Shown here: positions 1 to 5,773 of the stretch, piece after piece
How the letters are laid out: each line of letters starts with the position of its first letter
Position numbering within the stretch: the first letter of the stretch is position 1
Assembly (NCBI GenBank): GCA_964598765.1
Contig: CAZRCZ010000034.1
Coordinates: forward strand, 1-30,390
Origin: CAZRCZ01 sp964598765
Lineage (GTDB): Bacteria > Sumerlaeota > Sumerlaeia > MVZB01 > JAJFLK01
Direction of reading: 5' to 3'
Length of the DNA: 30,390 nt
Position numbers and translations under genes: made by a program
The notes under the pieces: model-generated
Databases searched by the model: none
Told to the model about the DNA's origin: nothing
What the model saw: the letters and a program-made list of their open reading frames with translations, nothing else

Positions 1-1
1 A

Positions 2-283
2 TTCACCTGGCGGTACCCCTACTCTGAACCGTCAACTTTTTTCAGGACGAGAGAGGCGGTTTCCGCCGGTTATCGCAACGGTTGCGTCACGATCAAATTC
101 AAAAGCGGCCACGAACTCTCGTTTCCGATCGCCGGAAACAAAAGGCTGGAAAAGGGAACCGAGGAAGAACTGAACGCCATCGAGCTTTCCCCTTTCGGAA
201 TCCATTGGCCGAAGCTGGACGAGGACCTTTCCTTTGAGGGCATCATGCGGGGGGATTACGGGCAACGGAGCGGAAAACCGTAG
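2..283 (+). CDS. DUF2442 domain protein, 5' end beyond window
   Basis: The frame is open from the first bases and ends at TAG 281-283. It has no ATG, GTG or TTG that looks like a start, so the start is probably left of the window. The C-terminal half carries the DUF2442 signature: GxVTIKFxSGxELSFPI, then ELSPFGIHWPKLDEDLSFEG, then a short MRGDYG tail. Family members are about 80-100 aa, so nearly all of the protein is visible. Its function is unknown. In many genomes DUF2442 genes follow a DUF4160 gene as a small pair proposed to be toxin-antitoxin-like; any such partner would be off the left edge. Domain identity is secure; start and function are not. Confidence 0.8.
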   Translation, partial: FTWRYPYSEPSTFFRTREAVSAGYRNGCVTIKFKSGHELSFPIAGNKRLEKGTEEELNAIELSPFGIHWPKLDEDLSFEGIMRGDYGQRSGKP

Positions 284-358
284 GGTGTGAGAAATACGGC
301 AAGCGGGGACGTTTGCCAGTAAGACAATTCACTTTTCGCACCTTTGAAGACCAACGGT

Positions 359-580
359 TTACGCGGACACCGCGAAGACTTTGCCGATGTCGGGAACTTC
401 GTGGGACGCCGTGACGGTCACTGCAATCCTTTCTTTCTTCGGTCCAATAAGTGCCAATTCGTTCCCCAACGGGAATCGCCCCGCAAGACCGTCAATCCTA
501 AAATCCTCCTCGGCTAATGGAGCACCGGACGCCTTCTCAAATGCTTTCAATCCCCCTTTTTTTCTCGTCTCCATCCCCAA
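359..580 (-). CDS. small hypothetical protein, doubtful
   Basis: A 71-73 aa frame on the minus strand, starting at TTG 580 or ATG 574, with a GGTTGGGG stretch just upstream as a weak ribosome-binding site. Composition is protein-like (charged N-terminus with a Lys/Glu mix, hydrophobic C-terminus) but I recognise no family. An 82-codon frame on the plus strand (381-629) covers the same bases and cannot be excluded. It lies between the DUF2442 gene and the left end of the IS element. Apart from this candidate I see nothing else in 284-655. Confidence 0.3.
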   Translation of the reverse strand: MGMETRKKGGLKAFEKASGAPLAEEDFRIDGLAGRFPLGNELALIGPKKERIAVTVTASHEVPDIGKVFAVSA

Positions 581-655
581 CCTGCGTGATCGCCGTAATC
601 GGCGGCTAACAGGAGACCAAGAGAGCTAACTCCAATCCAATCAATACCCAAGCCA

Positions 656-663
656 TCAAATTG
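656..663. repeat. left target-site duplication of the IS element
   Basis: TCAAATTG immediately outside the left terminal repeat is repeated exactly at 3255-3262, outside the right terminal repeat. Eight or nine bp duplications are typical of IS1-family insertion. Confidence 0.85.
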
Positions 664-686
664 GGTCGTGGCCTAAGAGTGTGTGG
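664..686 (+). repeat. left terminal inverted repeat
   Basis: Starts GGTCGTGGCCTA and continues AGAGTGTGTGG. It matches the inverted right end over 12 perfect bases, then again over AGAGTGT after a 2-nt offset. The GG tip resembles IS1-family ends. Confidence 0.8.
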
Positions 687-694
687 CTGATTAG

Positions 695-1042
695 CTACAA
701 CTGTTTAATGGGGAGATCGAGCTTTTCAAGAGCCTCTAAAAATGAGATTGAGGTCTGCTTGTGAGAGTTCTTCCATTGCAGAAGTTGATCCGTTAGAAGA
801 TTTGCTAGAATTGCGGCTTGTCGCGGGGATAAATATATCGCGGCCTCTTCAACCACGCAATTTTTATCGAACATTGGTCTGTTTACTTCATACCGCGACA
901 GGCTAATTCTGAACCCGTCCAATGTGTGGCTAACCATGATGGAATCCGAGTAGATGGATACGAATTTTTCTGATCTGAAATTTTGGAGTCCTCCTTCTGT
1001 CGAAGATTCGGCTGATCGTTCCTGTTTGGTTGGCTCGGACAT
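695..1042 (-). CDS. DUF3467-like protein, IS cargo
   Basis: 115 aa. The central part (about residues 25-100) fits the DUF3467 pattern: a SIYSDSIMVSHT strand, then FRISLSR, then a YLSPRQAAILANLLTDQL helix, ending in a short charged tail. The biochemical function of the family is unknown. The start is well supported, with GGAGG eight bases upstream of ATG. It is the third gene of the minus-strand run toxin, antitoxin, DUF3467. Its first 160 nt overlap the 3' end of the antitoxin gene in another frame. It ends only about 30 bp from the left end of the element. It may modulate the toxin-antitoxin pair; that is inference from position only. Confidence 0.6.
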   Translation of the reverse strand: MSEPTKQERSAESSTEGGLQNFRSEKFVSIYSDSIMVSHTLDGFRISLSRYEVNRPMFDKNCVVEEAAIYLSPRQAAILANLLTDQLLQWKNSHKQTSISFLEALEKLDLPIKQL

Positions 1043-1551
1043 TGGTTTTCCTCCAGTGGATTCTTCGGAATTAGTTGCGGTGATGTTTTACCCTGTAAAG
1101 ATGCGAGTTCGGGAAGTGTTGGGTTCGGTAGAGACTTTATTCCAGTTCTCCATTTTTCCATTTGTTCACGTTCTTTATCTGAATTAAAGGATTGAGCAAC
1201 AAGCCTTTCTGGTGACGTGTCTTGTGTTGCGGTAAGGAATTTACTTATGGGCAACACATCCACAAACAAAGCCACATTAAGCGCATTTACCACTTCCAAG
1301 AGTGAGGCGAGCGAGTGTTTTCCATAATTGGGATTCTCCATACGCGAAACATGACTCTGGTCTTTACCCATTAAAGCCCCAAGTTGTTCTTGTTTGAGTC
1401 CTTGAGCCTCTCGTGTATTTCTAATTAGAGCCGCAATACGCAGACGGAGAGTATCGGCAATAAGATTCTTCCTGAAAGATGGACTTTGTAATTCCTCAAA
1501 CAGGAGGTCCCGATATTCTTGAGATGCGGCTGTAGTGTTTTTCGCTTCCAT
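883..1551 (-). CDS. XRE-family HTH antitoxin, IS cargo
   Basis: 222 aa. A Cro/C1-type helix-turn-helix spans about residues 38-100: RLRIAALIRNTREAQGLKQE, then QLGALMGKDQSHVSRMEN, and a downstream helix ending NALNVALFVDVLP. It starts at ATG 1551, inside the 3' end of the upstream toxin gene (56-nt overlap). Toxin-first order with an XRE partner is the HigBA arrangement. The expected role is to neutralise the toxin and repress the shared promoter. The last 50 or so residues (from about NQCPSQPN) look low-complexity and overlap the DUF3467-like gene in another frame. The tail may therefore be a read-through after loss of an earlier stop. Confidence 0.75.
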   Translation of the reverse strand: MEAKNTTAASQEYRDLLFEELQSPSFRKNLIADTLRLRIAALIRNTREAQGLKQEQLGALMGKDQSHVSRMENPNYGKHSLASLLEVVNALNVALFVDVLPISKFLTATQDTSPERLVAQSFNSDKEREQMEKWRTGIKSLPNPTLPELASLQGKTSPQLIPKNPLEENQCPSQPNRNDQPNLRQKEDSKISDQKNSYPSTRIPSWLATHWTGSELACRGMK

Positions 1552-1975
1552 GCAGAATTTTCCATCTCACCCTTTGAACTGGCTTACAGTTTTCTACGTA
1601 GAACTGGTTGCCTTTCTCGTCAAGAGTTGGTTGTGGATCATCTTCTAAATCCGCCTGCATAACAGGCTTTTTCTCGCCAACGAAAATGATGATAAATGTC
1701 TCCCTTTTTTTTGAATCCGTAAAATAACCCAATGCCCGGAACATCCTCTCACCTTCGGCGACTGAAAAGCGAATTTCTCCAAGCCCATTACATTCATGTC
1801 TGTTATCCAAGTTCTTAAAATACCCGCATCTGGATTCCCAATTTTCCTTGCTGGTTTTTAGCATATCCAGCGCCGTCCGAAATGCCGTCCTGACCTTTTC
1901 TTCTTGAGTTTTATACCATCCTTCAATTCTATCCCCGTAGCAGTCCACAAAGTTCCTAATCTCAACTGCGCTCAT
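1496..1975 (-). CDS. HigB/RelE-like toxin, IS cargo
   Basis: 159 aa, start ATG 1975. The central segment, GLGEIRFSVAEGERMFRALG followed by YFTDSKKRETFIIIFVGEKK, has the alternating strand pattern of the phage Gp49/HigB-like RelE superfamily. Members are ribosome-dependent mRNA endonucleases. Position supports this: first gene of the run, directly followed by and overlapping an XRE antitoxin. It is longer than typical HigB (about 90-120 aa), with extra residues at both ends. No Shine-Dalgarno precedes the ATG (GATTTAAC), so initiation may be weak or leaderless. I assign the superfamily from pattern and context, not from certain catalytic residues. Confidence 0.6.
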   Translation of the reverse strand: MSAVEIRNFVDCYGDRIEGWYKTQEEKVRTAFRTALDMLKTSKENWESRCGYFKNLDNRHECNGLGEIRFSVAEGERMFRALGYFTDSKKRETFIIIFVGEKKPVMQADLEDDPQPTLDEKGNQFYVENCKPVQRVRWKILHGSEKHYSRISRISGPPV

Positions 1976-1983
1976 GTTAAATC

Positions 1984-2046
1984 ACAATATTGTAATAAGT
2001 CAAGAAAAAAACGCTTGACACTGAATATTACAATTTTATAATATTC
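1984..2046. promoter_or_regulatory. palindromic operator region between toxin genes and RNA module
   Basis: A very AT-rich divergent region. ACAATATTGT (1984-1993) is a perfect palindrome just upstream of the toxin start. GAATATTA and TAATATTC (2023-2030 and 2039-2046) are perfect 8-bp inverted arms around an 8-bp spacer. The two sites are related: ATTGTAATA (1989-1997) is the exact inverse of TATTACAAT (2026-2034). The right palindrome overlaps the -10 box of the plus-strand promoter. The left one overlaps a TACAAT-like -10 for the toxin operon. These look like antitoxin (XRE) binding sites controlling both directions. Confidence 0.6.
2015..2042 (+). promoter_or_regulatory. consensus sigma70 promoter
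   Basis: TTGACA (2015-2020), a 16-bp spacer and TATAAT (2037-2042) match the sigma70 consensus at all 12 positions. The predicted start, about 2049, lies just before a strong hairpin and the tRNA-like RNA. Palindrome arms flank and overlap the -10, implying repression. Confidence 0.75.
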
Positions 2047-2050
2047 TCAA

Positions 2051-2098
2051 ATGAGCATGAAGAAGCCCCATAAAATTCAGGTTTTATGGGGCTTCTGA
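2051..2098 (+). other. 15-bp perfect hairpin with possible leaderless micro-ORF
   Basis: AGAAGCCCCATAAAA (2061-2075) and its exact inverse (2082-2096) close a 6-nt loop, TTCAGG. No U-tract follows, so it is not a standard intrinsic terminator. The same bases form a 15-codon frame, MSMKKPHKIQVLWGF, from ATG 2051 to TGA 2098. That ATG would sit about 2 nt from the predicted transcript start, as in leaderless messages. The hairpin is certain; translation is speculative. Confidence 0.5.
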
Positions 2099-2102
2099 TT
2101 AC

Positions 2103-2175
2103 GGGACCGGCTCTGAATGACTGCCAAGGCTCTACAATCCCACGGCAACGGGTTTGATCCCCGTCGGTTCCACCA
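2103..2175 (+). ncRNA. tRNA-like RNA resembling a minimal tmRNA tRNA-like domain
   Basis: 73 nt. Acceptor arms GGGACCG (2103-2109) and CGGTTCC (2165-2171) pair over 7 bp, followed by discriminator A and an encoded CCA. The third acceptor pair is G-U and the discriminator is A, the alanyl-tRNA synthetase identity set shared by tRNA-Ala and tmRNA. A perfect T-stem, ACGGG/CCCGT (2148-2152, 2160-2164), closes the 7-nt loop TTTGATC, which has T in place of the invariant C56. There is no normal D-stem or anticodon stem. Instead GGCTCTGAATGAC (2109-2121) resembles the tmRNA 5' segment GATTCTGGATTCGAC, and TGCC/GGCA (2122-2125, 2144-2147) forms a tmRNA P2-like helix abutting the T-arm. No tag-coding region is present. 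It could also be a decayed tRNA. Confidence 0.5.
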
Positions 2176-2181
2176 AATAGA

Positions 2182-2205
2182 GAGCGGGCGCGCTAACGCC
2201 CGCTC
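2182..2205 (+). other. GC-rich hairpin after the tRNA-like RNA
   Basis: GAGCGGGCG (2182-2190) and CGCCCGCTC (2197-2205) are perfect 9-bp arms around CGCTAA. It lies 6 nt after the CCA of the tRNA-like RNA. It lacks a U-tract, so it may act as a processing or stability element, or partly insulate the transposase gene. Confidence 0.5.
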
Positions 2206-2291
2206 CAGAACACTCAAAAGGCCGAAGCCGATCAAGATGTCCCTTGCAAGCATCATTATCGGCTCAACGGCTTGGAAAGGGCAAGTCGAAA

Positions 2292-3242
2292 ATGATGTGT
2301 TGTTATTGCGAAGCTCACGCCAAACGGCATGGGCGCGACCGAGTAGGAAATCAGAGGTTCCGTTGCCTTAACTGCAAACGGACCTTCCTTGAGGAACGGG
2401 AAAAACCTCTGGGCGATATGCGGATTCCCCAAGACAAGGCCGTTATCGCCTTGAAAATGCTGGCCGAAGGGAGCGGGTTGCGCTCCATCTCGCGTCTGAC
2501 CGGATTGCATCGGGACACGATTTGCCGATTGCTGGTCCATGTCGGGAAGCAATGCGAAAGGTTCATGGAGGAACGCATTTTCAACGTGCCCGTCCAAGAC
2601 GTGCAAGTTGATGAAATGTGGGGCTTCGTTGGGATGAAGAAAATGACGAAACTGAAACTTGGAGTCGAAAACCCGCTGGTCGGGGATGCCTATGTCTTCA
2701 TCGGGATTGAGCGCAACTCTAAGCTGATCCTATCTTGGCATCTTGGGGAGCGCACGAAAGAACACGCGGTCAAATTCCTCAACAAACTCCACCTTGCGAC
2801 GGCCAACCGCTTCCAAGTTTCAAGCGACGCTTGGAATGGCTACGGCGATACTGTGAATGAGTGCCTAGGCGCGAAGGCCGACTATGCCGTAATCGAAAAG
2901 AATTACGCGCAATGGATCACCAATGAGAAAAGCCACTACAACCCGCCCCTTGTAGTAAGGGTAAAGAAGCGCGTCCGATTCGGAAACCCCGATTGGAGCA
3001 AAATCTGCACAAGCCATATCGAACGGGCAAATCTGACCGTCCGGCATTTTGTCAAACGTCTTGCCCGCCTGACCCCGTGTTTCAGCAAGAAATGGGAAAA
3101 CCTCAAGGCGGCTCTCGCTTGGCACTTTTGCTTCTATAATTTTTGTTGGGTTCACGGGAGCCTAAAAACGACGCCAGCAATGGCAAGCCAATTAACGGAT
3201 CATCCGTGGACTGTGGAGGAAGTTCTTATAGCAACACTCTAA
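2292..3242 (+). CDS. IS1-family transposase
   Basis: 316 aa from ATG 2292, with GGAAAGGG about 10 nt upstream; a TTG at 2244 would add 16 unlikely residues. The N-terminus is a zinc-ribbon (CYC near residue 4, RFRCLNCKRTF near residue 25), as in IS1 InsA. A short helix-turn-helix follows (LRSISRLTGLHRDTICRLL). The DDE catalytic triad is visible: D in VQVDEMWGFVG, D in VSSDAWNGY, and E in SHIERANLTVRH with the expected basic residue seven positions later. Classical IS1 makes its transposase by frameshifting between insA and insB; here it is one continuous frame, as in some other IS1-family subgroups. The TAA stop lies 1 nt before the right terminal repeat. It appears intact. Confidence 0.9.
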   Translation: MMCCYCEAHAKRHGRDRVGNQRFRCLNCKRTFLEEREKPLGDMRIPQDKAVIALKMLAEGSGLRSISRLTGLHRDTICRLLVHVGKQCERFMEERIFNVPVQDVQVDEMWGFVGMKKMTKLKLGVENPLVGDAYVFIGIERNSKLILSWHLGERTKEHAVKFLNKLHLATANRFQVSSDAWNGYGDTVNECLGAKADYAVIEKNYAQWITNEKSHYNPPLVVRVKKRVRFGNPDWSKICTSHIERANLTVRHFVKRLARLTPCFSKKWENLKAALAWHFCFYNFCWVHGSLKTTPAMASQLTDHPWTVEEVLIATL

Positions 3243-3254
3243 TAGGCCACGACC
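3232..3254 (-). repeat. right terminal inverted repeat
   Basis: Read inward from 3254 it is GGTCGTGGCCTA then TTAGAGTGTTG, matching the left end. It includes the last codons of the transposase. Confidence 0.8.
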
Positions 3255-3262
3255 TCAAATTG
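3255..3262. repeat. right target-site duplication of the IS element
   Basis: TCAAATTG, identical to 656-663. Joining the flanks restores AAGCCA-TCAAAT-TGGCTT, a 6-bp-arm hairpin, so the target was itself a palindrome. The remaining 3263-3359 holds no gene that I can support. Confidence 0.85.
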
Positions 3263-3359
3263 GCTTCGTTTCGCAATTTTGATTTTTCGGGATACGTGGG
3301 GCGGATCCACCGAATCTTCCGGATGCCTCTGCGGTTTCCAACCCTCTATTATTAGCGGT

Positions 3360-5420
3360 TCAAGCGACTTTGGCGACCGGCGTGGAAGACTGCGCTCCCT
3401 TCGCGTTGTGAAGCAAAAGCGGAAGGATCATCATGGACAAGCCCGCAAATCGGATGTGGCGTTGGATCGCGTAGGCGGTTTCGTTGTGCAGAACCCGGTG
3501 ATACCAAACCGGTTTATCAAAAAGCAATTCGCCCGCGAAAAAGATGCAATGGGGATATTTCTTCCCCAATTCGAGGCAAAGCTCCGAGGCTTCCTCCGCG
3601 ACGTCGGTTCCGATCCGGAAGACGGAATCGGCCTCGAAGCCGAGTTTGCGCGCAAGATTCTCATAGCGCGCGAGCGACTCGCGTGTGCGGGTCTCGACCG
3701 CCTCGACGTGTTTTTCCTGACGGAAGAACGCGCTGTCAATCACTCCGACGGAGAGAAAAACTAGGCGGTCGAAGGTTTGCGGAAAAAGCCGCAGGACGTT
3801 CAGCAAGAGATGAATGCCCAAGCCGTCGTAGCCGCCGACGAGCAAGACGGCCGTCTGCTTTGGTCCCGTCGAAGGGAGAATGGCCTGCGGTTTGGCATCC
3901 TGCTCGATCATCGCGGGCAGATCGGCCAGCGACTGCTTGAACTCAATCAGGCTTGCCACGACGTTGCGGTAGTGGCGCCGGATTAGGAAGCAGAGAGCGA
4001 TGCAGGCCGAAGTAATCAGCATCGTCACCCATGCCCCTTCGGTTAATTTTTCTCGGACCATCACGAGGAGGATCGAAAAACAGAGGCCGAATCCGATCAG
4101 GTGGACAAATAGATTGCGCTTCCAATTCGGCTCGGTGGCGCGCTTTTGAATCCAGAGCCGGATCATGCCGGTTTGCGAGAGCGTGAACGTCAGAAAAACG
4201 TTGATGCTATACATGACCACCAGAAGCTCGACTTTGCCCCGGGTGTAAATCAACAGGGCGACCGCCGCGCCGCCGATGAGGAGAATGCCGTTTTGCATCG
4301 TGAGACGATCCGACAAGGCCGAAAATCTGCGGGGCAACCAAGAATCAATGGCCATGTTCGCCATGACGCGCGGGCCGTCAATGAAACCGGTCTGCGCGGC
4401 GATGAGAAGAAGAAGCGCTTCGGAAAAGACGGTAATCATCACAAAGCCGTAACCAACGGGAATGCCCGCCGGACGGAATCCGCCGGCGAATTGCTCGGCG
4501 AAGACCGCGTTGAGAGTTTTGCCCTCGACCGGATGCAGATTCAAAAGCATGTAGCAAAGGAGAAGCCCTCCGGCGGTTCCGGCCAGCGAGGTCGCCATGT
4601 AGAGCATCGTCCGTTTGCCGGTCTCGACCTTCGGTTCCCGCAACGCGGCGACGGCGTTGGAGACGGCCTCGATGCCGGTGTAGGTTCCGCCGCCGAGCGA
4701 AAAAGCGCGGAGAAAAATCGCGAACAGCCCGAACGCGCCGATCGCCGCGGATCCTTCATGGATTCCCGACCGAACGTCGCGGGTGATCGCGGGGAAATCG
4801 CTGAAATGAAGAATGATCGCGCCGAGTATCAGAACCGCGTGGGTTACGACGAAGGCGAGAAATACCGGAATCAGCGGCGTGACCGATTCCTTGACTCCGC
4901 GCAGATTCAGAACGATCAGGAGGATGATCGCCGCGAACTCGACGGGCATTTTCAATTGATGAAGTCCTGCCGGGAGCAAGCTGAACACGGCGTCCCCTCC
5001 GCTGGCGATGGAAACGGTGATGGTCAGAACGTAGTCCACCAAAAGGGCGCAACCCGAAACGACTCCCGGCGTGCTCCCCAAAAGTTCGGTGGCAACCAAG
5101 TAGCCGCCGCCCCCTTGAGGAAAATGCTCGATGATCTTGGTGTAGGTGTAGGAGATGACGAAGATCGTCATCGCCATGGCCAAGACCAACAGTGGCGCGA
5201 GATAGGTATGGCTTCCTAGGTTCTTGAACGCCTCTTCCGGACCATATGCCGATGAGGACAAACCGTCCGCCCCCAACCCGACCCAAGCCAAAAAGGCGAC
5301 CAGCGACAATTGGTGATGAATGTGAGGATCGCGCAAATCGCGCGCGCGCCCCAATAGGGCGCTCTTTGCCCGACGCCAAGAGCCTCTGGGCAATTCCAAA
5401 TCAGAATCTGTGGTGTTCAC
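3360..5420 (-). CDS. APC-superfamily permease, KimA-like potassium transporter
   Basis: 686 aa, GTG start at 5420. An N-terminal cytosolic segment precedes about 12 hydrophobic helices (about residues 40-490). The first contains GLGADGLSSSAYGPEEAF, the family signature in the first transmembrane region of KimA-type transporters. FPQGGGGYLVATELLG and FSLGGGTYTGIEAVSNAV follow. The C-terminal part (about 500-670) is soluble and UspA-like: TAVLLVGGYDGLGIHLLLN, then YPHCIFFAGELLF. This matches the cytosolic domain of KUP/KimA proteins. The likely role is potassium import at the inner membrane. The c-di-AMP riboswitch in its leader supports this, because that ligand represses potassium uptake. An amino-acid substrate cannot be excluded from sequence alone. 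Confidence 0.85.
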   Translation of the reverse strand: MNTTDSDLELPRGSWRRAKSALLGRARDLRDPHIHHQLSLVAFLAWVGLGADGLSSSAYGPEEAFKNLGSHTYLAPLLVLAMAMTIFVISYTYTKIIEHFPQGGGGYLVATELLGSTPGVVSGCALLVDYVLTITVSIASGGDAVFSLLPAGLHQLKMPVEFAAIILLIVLNLRGVKESVTPLIPVFLAFVVTHAVLILGAIILHFSDFPAITRDVRSGIHEGSAAIGAFGLFAIFLRAFSLGGGTYTGIEAVSNAVAALREPKVETGKRTMLYMATSLAGTAGGLLLCYMLLNLHPVEGKTLNAVFAEQFAGGFRPAGIPVGYGFVMITVFSEALLLLIAAQTGFIDGPRVMANMAIDSWLPRRFSALSDRLTMQNGILLIGGAAVALLIYTRGKVELLVVMYSINVFLTFTLSQTGMIRLWIQKRATEPNWKRNLFVHLIGFGLCFSILLVMVREKLTEGAWVTMLITSACIALCFLIRRHYRNVVASLIEFKQSLADLPAMIEQDAKPQAILPSTGPKQTAVLLVGGYDGLGIHLLLNVLRLFPQTFDRLVFLSVGVIDSAFFRQEKHVEAVETRTRESLARYENLARKLGFEADSVFRIGTDVAEEASELCLELGKKYPHCIFFAGELLFDKPVWYHRVLHNETAYAIQRHIRFAGLSMMILPLLLHNAKGAQSSTPVAKVA

Positions 5421-5430
5421 GTATTACTAT

Positions 5431-5581
5431 CCCTCTCGGTTGCCTGCGAGGTTAGCTGACGGGCTGAGAAGGAGAAGTCACCCCTCCGGCCTTGATTCGG
5501 CCGTTCGCCCCACGGATTGGGTCCCCCGCTCCGCGCTTGCGCGCGAATTCGGCATTGCGAATTGAGTTTACGTCAAGAGGG
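5431..5581 (-). promoter_or_regulatory. c-di-AMP riboswitch (ydaO/yuaA class)
   Basis: Read on the minus strand, the leader contains the conserved blocks of the ydaO/yuaA aptamer in order: GAGCGGGGGACCCA (rc of 5518-5531), GGGGCGAA, GGGGTGA, and CCGTCAGCTAACCTCGCAGG near the 3' end. The closing helix P1 pairs CCCTCTTG (rc of 5574-5581) with CGAGAGGG (rc of 5431-5438). The class binds c-di-AMP and normally turns expression off. No terminator follows. Instead the only Shine-Dalgarno-like sequence, GAGAGGG, ends 10 nt before the GTG start and is the 3' strand of P1. Ligand-stabilised P1 would therefore hide the ribosome-binding site, giving translational control of the transporter. Confidence 0.9.
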
Positions 5582-5679
5582 GGCTAAAAGGCAATGTCAA
5601 AGCGGGGAATCGTCGAAAGCAGAATTCGTGCTGACAAGATCGAAGCAAAATAAAAATCAAAAAGTCGGGCTTCTTTCTA

Positions 5680-5708
5680 ATGACAAGTCCAATCGGTTCG
5701 GGTAGGAT
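5680..5708 (+). promoter_or_regulatory. putative sigma70 promoter for the SCP2 gene
   Basis: ATGACA (5680-5685), a 17-bp spacer and TAGGAT (5703-5708) lie about 65 bp upstream of the SCP2-domain gene. Agreement with consensus is moderate. I see nothing else definite in 5582-5773. Confidence 0.4.
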
Positions 5709-5773
5709 GCCCGCCAACTTCGCCTTAATTCAAGGTGAGACGACCTTTAGGAAACCCAAGGGAGGGGATCAAC

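Larger units (their letters stand above)
664..3254. mobile_element. IS1-family element carrying toxin-antitoxin cargo and an RNA module
   Basis: The boundaries come from three agreeing signals. GGTCGTGGCCTA at 664-675 is the exact inverse of 3243-3254. The similarity continues inward as AGAGTGT after a 2-nt gap. Both ends are flanked by the direct repeat TCAAATTG. The element is 2591 bp, far longer than a minimal IS1-type element. It contains one IS1-family transposase (plus strand, right) and, on the minus strand at the left, a HigB-like toxin, an XRE antitoxin and a DUF3467-like protein. A promoter, hairpins and a tRNA-like RNA lie between them. The left half is clearly more AT-rich than the surrounding genome, which suggests a foreign origin. 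Matching ends and an intact transposase suggest recent, possibly autonomous, transposition. Confidence 0.85.

Noticed and set aside
381..629. 82-codon plus-strand frame
   Set aside because: No ribosome-binding site or family; it competes with an equally plausible minus-strand frame, so it is not listed separately.
2103..2175. Ordinary tRNA gene
   Set aside because: No four-base D-stem, no five-bp anticodon stem, no U33, and C56 of the T-loop is replaced. Only the acceptor and T-arm fit.
3181..3206. Short palindromes TGGCAAGCCA and CGGATCATCCG near the transposase end
   Set aside because: They lie in coding sequence and are short enough to arise by chance; no partner site is seen.
4146..5219. 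357-codon open frame on the plus strand
   Set aside because: It is antisense to the transporter, whose transmembrane helices and soluble domain are clearly coding. High GC creates the shadow frame, which is rich in Arg, Asp and Gln.
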